DNA of 64,000 bases from Blepharisma japonicum (Eukaryota > Ciliophora > Heterotrichea > Heterotrichida > Blepharismidae). Below, in pieces: positions 1 through 10,274 of the stretch. The DNA lies in contig CATKHK010000052.1 of the NCBI GenBank assembly GCA_949751835.1, forward strand, positions 1 through 64,000, in the 5' to 3' direction. The notes beneath the pieces are model-generated. The model saw only the letters and a program-made list of their open reading frames with translations, was not told the DNA's origin and did no database searches. How positions within the stretch are numbered: position 1 is the first letter of the stretch; each line of letters opens with the position of its first letter. Made by a program: the position numbers and the translations under genes.

Positions 1-422
1 TGGGTTAAAGTGTGCTTACTATTTGTGTGCTTATAGTGTGCTTATAGTGTTTTTATGTGTGCCACATATGTGCCTGAGTGTGGCTATCGTGTGTCTAAGG
101 TGCTTACTGTGGGTTTCGAAGGTGTTGCAAATGTGACAGTGGTGTGCCAGTTGTGTGATGTTGGGTGTTTATTGATTTTTTCTTTTCTTCTAGTGATGAA
201 GTTCGCTCATTATAGATTTTTAAGCAAATTATCTGCTGCTTTTGCTTTAGTTTCTAATTCCTTATTTACCTCCTTTTCTTTTTAAATTTAAATCTAGCTG
301 AGCATTTAACCTTTTGGTTTCACTGATTAAAATTTATCTTTATATTAAGCAAGTGCTCAAGCTTTGACGTAAGCCTTCACCAATTGCTAGAACTATTGCG
401 ACTATTTTACGCTGAAAACTCA
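1..422. repeat. GT-rich leader with a short GTGTGCTTA repeat, no gene
   Basis: The first 180 bases are strikingly G/T-biased on the + strand, unlike the AT-rich spacers elsewhere. The nonamer GTGTGCTTA occurs three times, at 10-18, 25-33 and 36-44. A 76-codon open frame at 55-285 is rich in Cys and Val as expected from GT repeats and looks spurious. From about 180 the sequence becomes ordinary AT-rich spacer. Such GT-rich tracts can be subtelomeric, but no CCCTAACA-type telomere array is present, so the nature is unknown. Confidence 0.4.
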
Positions 423-626
423 TTAATTCTTTCGAAAAAGTTTAAGACTTTCTTCAATGGTATCTATGCTGTTTGAACTAATAAGGTTAAGAATAGATGT
501 TCTTAGCTTGCTTGTAAGGCCAGCTATAATAATACTTTGATCCTCTTTTGCTGCTTTAACTGTGAGGCCATTATTTTGGGGGTTTACTTGCTCAGTAAGG
601 GTTTCTCTGCTTAGTATCAACTCCAT
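423..626 (-). CDS. Possible small protein, unknown function
   Basis: A 67-codon frame opens at the ATG at 626 (MELILSRETL) and ends on TAA at 423. The product is soluble, mildly acidic in the middle and predicted helical in its second half (IDTIEESLKLF). No family was recognised. The frame extends upstream only through non-ATG codons. In sequence this AT-rich with only two stop codons, an open frame of this size can arise by chance, so this may not be a gene. Confidence 0.3.
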   Translation of the reverse strand: MELILSRETLTEQVNPQNNGLTVKAAKEDQSIIIAGLTSKLRTSILNLISSNSIDTIEESLKLFRKN

Positions 627-932
627 ATCTTTATTATGAATCAACTATGGAATTAATATTGCAGTATCTTTAGTATTTATTACCGATAATTAATTGGCCA
701 AGGGAGTGCCTGCATAAAAATGGAATAGTAAATTTATTAATTTATGAATCATAAAAGGTGTATAATCAGGCTTTTATTAGTATCTCAATGTAAATTTAAC
801 TTCACTTTCGCTTAATCAAAAGTATTATAGCCAAGAAGATAGCAATTTTACTTATAAGATCATTTCCAATCTAGATCATAAGGATTTCTTCTCTCAAAGA
901 TTTTATTTATTCTTAACTAACTATTTAATAAC
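627..932. other. AT-rich spacer
   Basis: I see no coding frame, tRNA-like or repeated structure here. It holds the 3' flank of the TrpRS gene. Confidence 0.6.
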
Positions 933-2180
933 TTAAAGTCTTATATTTAGAGGTCTAGGTCTCATGAACTCATCAATGATTTCATCAGTTACTTCAGCTC
1001 TTTTTCTTTGATGCTCTGCAACAAGAGTTTGCAATAGAGTAATTAAATCTTTTTTCACTTCACTAGTCAGCATTTCTCCACTCCCATATTTTACTCTAAT
1101 TTCTTCAAGTCTTTCATCATCTTCCATGAAGAAAGACAAGTACTGGAACGGTACATCCACATCCAAATTAGCACCTTTTTCTCTATGTTCCTTTAATGAT
1201 CTCCCACCACCTGAAAAAGCATAGCTTTTAATCTTTTTTTCAATAATATCAGGGGTATCAGTCAAATAAATAGCTGAGTTCTCATCACTTGCACTCATTT
1301 TAGTATTCAGCCCTTGCAATGCAGGGAAAAATTTTGCATGAAGAACTGCTGGCTTTAAATACTGAATCCTTGGTGCTACATCTCTTGTCATTCTGAAATA
1401 AGGATCTTGGTCTATTGCTTCTGGGATTAAGCAAGGGATATCAGTTCTGTTCCCAAAAAGATGAGGGAAAGAGTTAGAAAAGGCTGGGACTGCTTGCAGA
1501 GGTGGATAAGCGAATTTCCCTACATTATCACTGCCATCGAAGCCGAAACACCCGAAAATTTGATTAAGAGTGATATGTTTTTGCATTTTTATGAAATTTG
1601 GATAAAGCTCCTTTATATAGTCAATGTCTTTGAAAATAAAAGTTTTATTAATATCAAAGCCACATGCAATGATGTCACGGATGTTTTCCCTTGCAAACCT
1701 TTGGACATCATCAAAACCTAGCTCAGGTCGGTAAAGGTATTTTTCATCATCAGTAATTTGTATGCAGATCGGGACATCAAACACGTCTTGAAGCCATTTA
1801 TTGAAGATGAAGGGAATCAAGTGGCCAAGATGAAGAGCGGCTGAGCTTGGTCCTCTGCCAGTGTATAGATACCAAGGCTTTCCTTCTCTTGCACGAGCTA
1901 AAATCATATCAAGATCTCTATGGGCAAAATAAAGACCTCTTCTTAACAAGTGATGGGGTTTGCGACCTGTGATAGCCTCAAATTGGGCAACATGTTCAGG
2001 AGTAACCAATTGACAGCCAAACTGAGCTACCAGTTTGTCATAGTCAACTCCTGTGTCACCAGCACTTATATTGAAAGGAGTCACAATGTCTTCTTTCTTT
2101 TCTGAAGTTTCAGTGCCTTCACTTACTTGCTGAGCCTCGCTTTCCGCTACGGGCTCGGAAATTTCCTTCCCTTCTTCCAT
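933..2180 (-). CDS. WARS1: Tryptophanyl-tRNA synthetase, cytosolic
   Basis: Class I aminoacyl-tRNA synthetase that charges tRNA-Trp in the cytosol. The 415-residue protein has the eukaryotic TrpRS signatures: [15 protein letters not shown] (HIGH-type ATP-binding motif, about residue 108), [26 protein letters not shown], and KMSASDE (KMSKS-type loop). A short acidic, Glu/Ser-rich N-terminal extension of about 40 residues precedes the catalytic core. The ORF is uninterrupted, with no intron and no TGA codon. It starts at the only suitable ATG, at 2180. In an organism that decodes UGA as Trp this enzyme may have to charge an additional tRNA-Trp(UCA), but nothing in this gene itself shows how. 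It is transcribed in the same direction as the upstream HAUS7-like gene. Confidence 0.95.
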   Translation of the reverse strand: MEEGKEISEPVAESEAQQVSEGTETSEKKEDIVTPFNISAGDTGVDYDKLVAQFGCQLVTPEHVAQFEAITGRKPHHLLRRGLYFAHRDLDMILARAREGKPWYLYTGRGPSSAALHLGHLIPFIFNKWLQDVFDVPICIQITDDEKYLYRPELGFDDVQRFARENIRDIIACGFDINKTFIFKDIDYIKELYPNFIKMQKHITLNQIFGCFGFDGSDNVGKFAYPPLQAVPAFSNSFPHLFGNRTDIPCLIPEAIDQDPYFRMTRDVAPRIQYLKPAVLHAKFFPALQGLNTKMSASDENSAIYLTDTPDIIEKKIKSYAFSGGGRSLKEHREKGANLDVDVPFQYLSFFMEDDERLEEIRVKYGSGEMLTSEVKKDLITLLQTLVAEHQRKRAEVTDEIIDEFMRPRPLNIRL

Positions 2181-2257
2181 TTATATATGTTACAATTATT
2201 CACCATCAGGAATCTATATATTCATATATAAACTTTAACGCTATTATAACGAGTTTA

Positions 2258-3151
2258 CTATTGTGAAGAAGTTTTTATTACATTTAGCATACCCCAAACA
2301 TTTTCAATATCCTCTAATAATTTCATAACTTTTTCATGTGATTTTTTACAGTCAGAAGATTTTTTCCCAATTCCTAATAAAGGTGTAAAATGAGGTGCTG
2401 ATTGAATAGCGGAGGCAGCTTGCTGATCGAGTCCATAGTATTTTTGAGCTAATTCCTGCTGAATTTCTTGTTCGTAGAGTGATCTATAGTCTTTTATTTC
2501 TTTTGAAAATTTTTCTATTTCTTCTTTGAGGTCTTTTACTTGCTGCTTTGTGGGTTCTTCATAGAAGACTCCAACGTTTAATAGAGATGTTTGTGATTTT
2601 AAAGACTCTAAATGGTTTTCTCAATACTGGATAGTTTGGTCTAGGTCGATTAAAATATTTTTGCTGTTGCTTGAGGAATATTTTTGTGGAAAAGTTGGAG
2701 GGAAAATTTTTAACTCTTGACTGAAAATATCTTGAAGATTCTCTGTTATATAATTTAAGCATGATTCAGAGCTTTTTAAAGTAGATATTGGGTCAGCTGA
2801 GCTAAATTTAACCAGCTCAACTAAGTTAATCAATAAAGAAATTGATGAATCGTGCCCACATTGCCCTTGGATTACTTCCAGAGATTGAGCACCTAAGCCA
2901 ATTTGTAAGTAAACATAATGAAGGCGGTGATATTGATTTTCTGACAATAAATTCAAGTCTGAGTCTGATAGAATGCCAGGCTCATATTTTTCTATAAGTC
3001 ATTCTTGTATGTGTAATCTCGCTTCGCCCGGAATTAGGAAAATTGCCATTTCTCTTTCAATTTCATCTATAGAGCTGCATGAATCGCTTGATAATGGATA
3101 TCCAATTGCTACAAGATTTTCATAAAGCTTCAAAAACTTAGAATTATCCAT
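2258..3151 (-). CDS. HAUS augmin-like complex subunit 7-like protein
   Basis: A 297-residue protein is obtained by reading two in-frame TGA codons as Trp (QEWLIEKY and QYWENH). The N-terminus has the layout of augmin subunit 7: a first helix ending in GYPL, an Ile-Glu-rich helix, then PGEARLHIQEWLIEKY, which matches the conserved 'spgeaRLeILeWl' block of HAUS7 and related calponin-like folds. A central hydrophobic helix region and a C-terminal coiled coil (QQVKDLKEEIEKFSKEI) follow. Augmin recruits gamma-tubulin to existing microtubules. The assignment rests on this N-terminal block and overall architecture. An alternative is another CH-NDC80-like microtubule protein. Confidence 0.5.
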
Positions 3152-3362
3152 TATGATATTTTATTAATATTTACCTAAATTTTCCTCATTATTTTTTAAC
3201 GAACCTATGAGTATTTTTTATCCTAAATAATATGGTTTTTATTTATCTCCAGGAATTTTTTATTTCTCTTCTTATATTCTTTCTTTAACTTTTTTGAATT
3301 TCTTTATCTAATTTTAATCACCTAAATCTTTGCAGCAAAAATTATTATCCAAATTTGTTAAA

Positions 3363-4919
3363 ATGAGCAGACCAGAAGAACCAAAAATAACAAGGCTTCG
3401 TACATTTTCATCTACTCAAAAACGAAGGCCAAGCAAGAAGAATTCTTTAATTTCTCTGAGCACAAAATCAAAAAATAGCTCCATTTCATTTCAATTTAAT
3501 ACCCCAAAGGCTCCAAGCACATCTAAAAACCCTTCTTCGAAACGAAAAATTGAGATTTTTTTCCCTGATAATAACAATTCATTTAACTCCAGCTTATCAT
3601 CAACAAATAAATCTCTCAATTCAAGCAGAAAAATAAGCAGGACAAGCTTTAGCAGGGATGATTCAATGCAAGTAAAAGCGAGCCCAAGGACGCTTAAGTT
3701 AAGAAAAAAGATTGACCCAGATGAAGTTTTAAATCAGTTAAAACTACCATTATCTCCCCAAGAGGCATTAAAACAGTTCGGTAATTTTATGAATAAGTAT
3801 GAGCAAGAAGAAATTTTAGAATTCGAACAAATTTATTACATCGGATTTAAATCAAGCAAGACTAAGCCTGACATAAATTCGAACAACTATGGTTATGATG
3901 ATGAAAGATCTGACTATAAACTAGTCATTGGTGACCACGTAGCTTATAGATTTGAAATAAAACAGATTTTAGGGAAAGGGTCGTTTGGGCAAGTATGCAA
4001 GTGCTTAGATCATAAAACTAACCAAGAAGTTGCATTGAAAATTATTAGAAATGAGAAAAGATTCCATAGGCAGGGAAAAGTAGAAATAAAAATATTACAC
4101 CATATTAAATACCACGACAAAGAAGATGCCCATTGTGTTCATATGCAGAATTATTTTGTTTTTCGTTCTCATATTTGTTTAACATTTGAACTGCTAAGCA
4201 TCAATTTATATGAACTTTTGCGCAGTAACGGCTCAAATGGATTTTCTTTGTCTTTAGTCAGAAGATTTGCTATACAGCTGCTAGCTTCATTAGCATTTCT
4301 ATCAGAGCATAAAATAATCCATTGTGATCTCAAGCCAGAAAACATTTTATTAAAAAATCCAACAAAATCTGGCATAAAAATCATTGATTTCGGCTCTTCC
4401 TGCTTTGAGCACGAAAAACTGTACACTTATATACAAAGTCGCTTCTACAGGGCCCCAGAAATAATTCTTGGGCTTCCTTATTCTATAGCTATTGATATGT
4501 GATCTTTAGGCTGTATTTTAGCAGAGCTTCACTCAGGGTATCCTCTCTTTGCAGGTGAAACTGAGCACGAACAGTTGCTTTGTATTATGGAAATCAAAGG
4601 AATTCCTCCAGTAGCCTTGCTAAAAAAAGCTACTAAAACTGAGCTATTTTTTGATAGCGAGTTAAAGCCAAAAATAATTACAAACAGTAGAGGGAAAAAA
4701 AGATACCCTGGGACTAGAAGTTTACAAGAAAAATCAATGTCAAGTGATAAGAAATTTTTGAATTTCATTGAGCGTAAAATTTAGTTAGGGTGTATTGATT
4801 GGAATCCAGATACTAGAATGACGCCTCAGGAGGCTGCATTCCATCCGTGGATACAAGAAGGATTTGAAGGACTTCGAACATTGAGAAGCTCAACTGGATC
4901 TAGAGGGGATGGATATTAA
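3363..4919 (+). CDS. Class II DYRK dual-specificity protein kinase
   Basis: A 513-residue kinase with one 15-nt intron (4774-4788). The N-terminal 130 residues are Ser/Lys-rich and disordered. A NAPA-type region follows (SPQEALKQFGNFMNKYEQEEI...EIYYIGF) and the DYRK-homology box (YGYDDERSDY...GDHVAYRFEI), which mark the DYRK2/Pom1 class. The kinase core has GKGSFGQV, catalytic VALKI, RNEKRFHRQ, HCDLKPENIL, DFGSSCF and the activation loop YTYIQSRFYRAPE with the autophosphorylated YxY. TGA at 4500 encodes the invariant Trp of DMWSLGC. After the intron the C-lobe ends in RMTPQEAAFHPW. The start ATG at 3363 (MSRPEE) was chosen; the frame extends upstream only through non-ATG codons. Confidence 0.93.
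4774..4788 (+). other. 15-nt spliceosomal intron in the DYRK gene
   Basis: The sequence gtaaaatttagttag begins GT, ends AG and contains an in-frame TAG. Removing it joins FIE-R to CIDWNPDTRM, restoring the conserved kinase C-lobe (phase 1, CGG codon rebuilt across the junction). Confidence 0.9.
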
Positions 4920-5397
4920 TGTGTGATATATGATAATATTTCAATAATAATTATAATTTAATTTATTTTAAATCTATTAATTAATGGAGCTATTATATAG
5001 ATTGTATTATTTGGCTTTTCTAGATATATGATCAATTTTTCATGAAAGGGGAAAAATTTTAATATCTTAAATTTATCTTTTAAAAGATATAATTATAAAT
5101 TGATTTATGCTAATTTTTTTCACATGACATTATATTATCTTTTCATCAGCCTTGGCTTTTATTTGTGAATAAATTGAAAACTATTTAGTATCCGACCTTT
5201 AAGGAATTCACTTAGAAAATATAAATGTTAGTTTTATAAACAAAAAAATATTCTCAGTTTTAAAATTTTGACAATTTATAAATAAAATGAATGTTTTTCA
5301 GAATCTTTTTGTGTAAATTTTGTGATACTTACGTTTAGTATTTATTTTCGATTATTTCGTCTTATAATCCAAACTTATAGTTTTAATTATTGATAAA
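4920..5397. other. AT-rich spacer
   Basis: 478 bases of very AT-rich sequence between two + strand genes. No coding frame or structure was recognised. Confidence 0.6.
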
Positions 5398-5817
5398 ATG
5401 GAAGAGGTGCGCGGGACAATGTTTGCATTCATTGTTGACTTCTTGCGAAGATATGAAAACTCATACGAGCACAGCAACTCTCAAATGATCTTACGGATCA
5501 TCCAAAAAAAGCCGATCACTCTTACAGATGGATTTTACAGCATTGAATCAGAAGGTCTCGATGAAATAGCTACCAATACAATCATTCGTGTCAAAAAATG
5601 GGCTGTTATTGCTTCTATGAATAATCTTAAACTCAAAGTAATTGACTATGAAATACTAGGGACAGAGCCAATGTCTGAGTTCCAAATTAAGCCGCTAAAA
5701 ACAAGACAGGAAATCAAATCGTTAATGGTCCCAGCATTTCGTGTACAAATGAAAGGCAAGATAAGGGAAAGATCAATGCAAGAAATTATTCAGCTTGCCA
5801 GAGAGTTTGATGAATAA
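5398..5817 (+). CDS. Small protein with a possible OB fold
   Basis: A 139-residue intronless protein starting at ATG 5398. After an N-terminal helix the sequence runs ITLTDGFYSIESEGLDEI, then IIRVKKWAVIAS, then LKLKVIDYEILG. This spacing resembles the first strands and 'L(S/T)DG.YSI' signature of OB folds in BRCA2, TPP1 and RPA-type proteins. The tail is basic with a helical end (ERSMQEIIQLAREFDE). The OB assignment is my inference from this pattern. No partner is evident among the neighbours. It could also be an unrelated lineage-specific protein. Confidence 0.6.
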   Translation: MEEVRGTMFAFIVDFLRRYENSYEHSNSQMILRIIQKKPITLTDGFYSIESEGLDEIATNTIIRVKKWAVIASMNNLKLKVIDYEILGTEPMSEFQIKPLKTRQEIKSLMVPAFRVQMKGKIRERSMQEIIQLAREFDE

Positions 5818-6030
5818 ATTATAATTAATAAAAACAATTATCATATTTTATTGCAATAATCTAGCGTTTCAACCTTCTATGGTGAAGAGAATTGATAAAT
5901 AGGCCAAAGAGATTTTTTTAGTTTAGCTTACTGCTATAATATCAATATTCTGGGTATATAAATTATTATTTTCATTCTCTTTCACTGCCATAAAACCTAT
6001 TAAATTTTATGTAAAAATCAATAAGCAAGC

Positions 6031-7527
6031 ATGGGGTGCAGTGTGGGTTGTACAAATATTCGCAGTAAATCGAAAGAAATAACAAGTGTTCATGATTTAA
6101 TTATAAAACCAAGCACCTTTGTAAAAATTAATACTAAAGATTTCTATGAAGTCTATGCATTGGGTAGGTTTCTTGGGGCAGGGGCATTTGCGGAAGTGTA
6201 TTTTTGTAAGCATATTTTGAGTAATGTGCAGAGAGCAGTAAAAATATTTGATAAAAATAAGCTTTCTGCAGGAGACAAAGATCTTCTGCTTCAAGAAATC
6301 GAGATCTTGAAATTATTAGATCATCCCAGTATTGTAAGTGTATATGAATTTTTTGAAGACCTTGACCAATTTTATATAGTAATGGAACATTGCAAAGGCG
6401 GCGAGCTTTTTCATGAAATTGTAGAGCATAAAATTTTTACCGAAAAACAAACAGCAATTATTCTCAAACAATTATTATCAGCAGTCAGTTATTTGCATAG
6501 TCTGCATATTGTACATAGAGATTTGAAGCCAGAAAACATCGTCTTCGAGGAAAGCTTGGACGATTTAAGTGTAAAAATAATTGATTTTGGGACTGCGATA
6601 AAAATTAAGCCTGAGGAAAGGTTATCAGAATCCCTTGGGACTTTGTATTATACAGCTCCTGAAGTTTTCGATAAAAATTATAATGAAAAATGCGATCTTT
6701 GGAGCATTGGAGTCATCATGTATGTACTTTTTTCAAGCAGTTTCCCTTTTCGAGGGCAAACTAATGCAGATACTATTAATTTCATTAAAAAAGGAGAATA
6801 CAATTTGAGAAATGGGAGATGAAATCATGCATCGGAGAGTGCAAAAGATTTGATAAGGCATTTACTAGTCCCTGAAAAAGACAGATACTCAGCATCAGAA
6901 GCGTTTTCTCATAGTTTCATACATGTAAATACAAGATCGGAGTCACAAGATTCATTGAAAATCAGCTCAGCATTAGACAATTTATGCTCTTATCATTATC
7001 AAAATAAACTTGCAGAAGCTATTTGGACTTATATTACATCACAACTTATATCTAGCAAACAAAAAAAAGAATTAGCTGAAGTTTTTAAAATTTTAGACAC
7101 AAATGGAGACGGAAAACTCAGCAAAGAGGAGCTTATTGAGTCTTTTAAAAACCAAGTCATAAATACTGAAATAAACATTGATATAAATCAAGTAATTTCA
7201 AACGTGGATTCAGACCACAGTGGCTTTGTTGACTATAATGAATTTTTAAGATCTGCTTATGAAGTGAAAGACATTTCTAATGCAAGCAGTCTGAAAATTG
7301 CTTTTAATATGTTCGACTTGGATGGAGATGGGCTGATCTTGGCCTCAGAGTTGAAAGAAGTCCTGCAAGGAGAGATGAAGGTAAGCGATACAGTCTGGAA
7401 AGAAATGATTGATGAGGTAGATATTAATAAAGATGGAGCCATTGACTTCCATGAATTCGAACTATTGATAATTCAATTAAGCAGACAGGCGAGTGATATC
7501 GCCGCTAGTGAACAGATAAGTACATAA
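6031..7527 (+). CDS. Calcium-dependent protein kinase (CDPK) with four EF-hands
   Basis: A 498-residue protein typical of the plant/alveolate CDPK family: Ser/Thr kinase, autoinhibitory junction and calmodulin-like lobe in one chain. The N-terminus MGCSVGC fits N-myristoylation at Gly2 with palmitoylation of the adjacent cysteines, so membrane attachment is expected. The kinase domain (about residues 43-300) shows GAGAFAEVY, VKIF, HRDLKPEN, DFGTA and APE. TGA at 6820 is the conserved Trp after GEYNLRNGR. Four EF loops follow: DTNGDGKLSKEE, DSDHSGFVDYNE, DLDGDGLILASE and DINKDGAIDFHE; all keep acidic positions 1 and 12. No intron was found. Confidence 0.95.
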
Positions 7528-7678
7528 TTAAAAATTTGCAAAGAAAATTAATTATTTCTAATATTCCAAATTTATTTATCGAGTAAAGCCTAATATTCAT
7601 TTTTTACAATTGATGATGAATTTTTTATGGATTTAATAGTAAAGCTGTGATGGTATCTGAACTTGTAATTATGTTAAG

Positions 7679-10198
7679 ATGGAATCTTTAGAAAACAAGA
7701 AAAGCTTGAAAAGAAAAAAAAGAATGAGCATTGATGAACTTAAAACAGAAATTTCTTTATCAAATGGCTTTCACCACTCTGAAGCAGCTGAAAACTTTAA
7801 AGCAAAATCTGATAATTTATCCAACAGTTTTGAAACAGAGCCAAACTCAGCTATTGACATCATTTCAGGCCGCAGTTGCAATATCTCTCCAGACCGATCT
7901 CCTATATTAGATTTTCCCAAAATATCAGCTGGAATAAAAGACCATGAAAACCCAAAATTTTCTGAGTTTGTTGATAAAATAAAAAACCCAACTGAATTAG
8001 AAATTTTATGAATTCAATTATCAAGGAATCTTGCTCAAAAAAATATAAAGGAGTTTATTTTATGAATAAATAGAGATTATAAAAGATCAATAAATGACAA
8101 AAATAAAGGAAAATATATAAGAAGTGCTATAAGAGAAGATAGAAAGGACAGGCTATGGTATAGAGAAAAAACACAAAATATTGGCAGTTATGTAATAGAA
8201 AATAATGAAGCAAATATCGTTAACCCAAGTTCAGCAGAAAGCTGTTGAAAAGATCTCTTATTTGACTCTGAAAATACAGAATTAAAAGTTTCGTTACCTC
8301 TCTTAGATAACTATTTTGAGTCAGATTTCTTTATTTTTGATATTTTATTATTAGGATTCGGCATCTCTTTAAAAGGAATCACACCAAGAGCTACTGCCCT
8401 CAAATTAAAGCTAGATTCCTTAAAAATTGCCTTATCATCTAATTTAGCTATTCAAGATCGGCACAAGGTTTTGCTACAACTCATCCCTTTATTGCTTATT
8501 AATTGCCAATTTTCAGAAGCTGAAATCAAAATAGACTCAGCGCAGCAAATTTCTGACTCCCCAGAATTAAACTTATGGAGAGGCTGGCTATCATTGATAG
8601 ACTATGAAAAATCCAAGAAAAAGCCAAAAATAATCCAAAATTTTCCAATTTTATCCGTTGAAGGACCTATGAAAATTTTAAGCGAAATTGGAAACATCTT
8701 GAATATTTTTTATTTTTCCTGATTTGGATATAATAGAAGTATTCGTGCTTTAAAGCAGCTTAGAATTGGCTCATACGAGGAAATTGTTTCTGCATTTATT
8801 ATGTATAAAACTGGTGATTCAAATCTAGAAAATGCTGCTGTTGAAAAGTTTAATTTATGTTTGCAAGTTGGTGAAAACCTGGGAATGCTGGCATTTTTAA
8901 TGCTATATAGACACTATAAGAATTATGACAAGTATAAAGCAATTGTAGCGATGTGCAATTTATTGAAATCTTTTCCTTTGTCTGAAGATTCATTATCAAT
9001 TGTTACCTCATGCTATATCAAGACTTCAGGAAAGCTCAGACAGCTTAAAGAAATGCCACCATCAGCCACAAATATTTTAAGCCATTATCAATATGCAAGA
9101 ACTTCTATAAAATACTCCTTGAATTTACCTGTACATTTGGTGAGAAACTGTATTGAGACAGTTGTGAAATATTTAGAAAGATTTAAGATGAATAATTATA
9201 TGTTTTATGCATTGGTAGTTTTTATGTAGTTTTGGAAATTTCAGCTTTATAGAGTCAATGGAATTCATTGCACTGCAGCTTTAATAGCAAAATCTGCATT
9301 AAAATATGAGACAAAAGATACAGCAAAAGAAAGGTCCATAAATAAATTTCTTGAAAAATTACAGTTTATTAAGCAATGCATTGAGGCAATTTATAAAGGC
9401 TGTAGGGATATCAGCATTGTGAGGAAGATTGAAGAATTTGATGAATACATTGGCAAAGCATTAGCCATTTTAGTTGAAGTAAGAATTATTTAGAAATCTC
9501 AAAGCTTGGCTTTACATCAGTCTTTATTGAACTCAAAATATCGATTTGAAGGATATTTTATTAACTGAATGAGGGTTTTCAAGCTAAGCAAATTCAGAGA
9601 GAAGCGGGTCAAATCTAATGGAAGCCAAGATGGCAAAGATTTAATTGACAATTTCCACCCTCTTTATTACATATCTCAATTGAAACAAAATTACTCAATT
9701 GTAAAAGCAAGCCATAGCTCTTGCTTATCTTTAAAACTATCTTCACTGTGAAATCTCTGTGGAAAATATTATGGACCAATCGGCATTTCTGATTCAATTG
9801 ACATAATGGAAGCAAAAACCTATTTAAGAACTTGCATCTCTAAGGCTATAAAAGTCCTCAAAAAAGGTATTGAAAGGCCAAACCCTAGTCCTCTGCTATA
9901 TTATTTTTTAGGAAAATACCAGCTGGAACGACTGAAATTAAAAGATGAAAGAAAACAAACAAAATTGGCTGAAATTTCAGGCTTCCTTAAATCATTTTCA
10001 CCAATCCCAAGCACATCTGACTTATATAAAGTCAAAGTTTTATACCACCAAGCCGAACTTTATTACTTTTACAGAGACTTAGAAGAGGCATTTAAATATT
10101 ATGAAGCTGCAGAGAAGGAAGCTGCCAAATATAATTGTATAGAGTATCTCAACAAAGAAAGTCACATAATCAACAAAAATATTTTTAATGTAAAATAA
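7679..10198 (+). CDS. TPR-like helical-solenoid protein, function unknown
   Basis: An 829-residue protein built from three exons, with 15-nt introns at 9215-9229 and 9479-9493, and several TGA codons read as Trp. The first 110 residues are basic then acidic and Ser-rich (disordered). The remainder is a long series of paired helices. The C-terminal part, KVLYHQAELYYFYRDLEEAF followed by KYYEAAEKEA, has the spacing of a tetratricopeptide repeat, as do NAAVEKFNLCLQVGE and CQFSEAEIKIDSAQQI. No enzyme motif is visible. A scaffold role is the usual guess for such solenoids. The start ATG at 7679 is the first in the frame. Confidence 0.75.
9215..9229 (+). other. 15-nt intron in the TPR-like gene
   Basis: gtagtttttatgtag removes an in-frame TAG and joins YAL to FWKFQLYRVNG in phase 0. 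Confidence 0.85.
9479..9493 (+). other. 15-nt intron in the TPR-like gene
   Basis: gtaagaattatttag removes an in-frame TAG and joins ILVE to KSQSLALHQ in phase 0. Confidence 0.85.
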
Positions 10199-10274
10199 GG
10201 TTTATATCATTTTTTTTCTGTAAGTAAGTTAAGATTTAATATGGGAAAAGTATGTATACTCTTCGCAATTCTAA

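Noticed and set aside
110-180. tRNA-like ggtttcgaagg (T-loop resemblance)
   Set aside because: No acceptor or anticodon stem could be paired around it.
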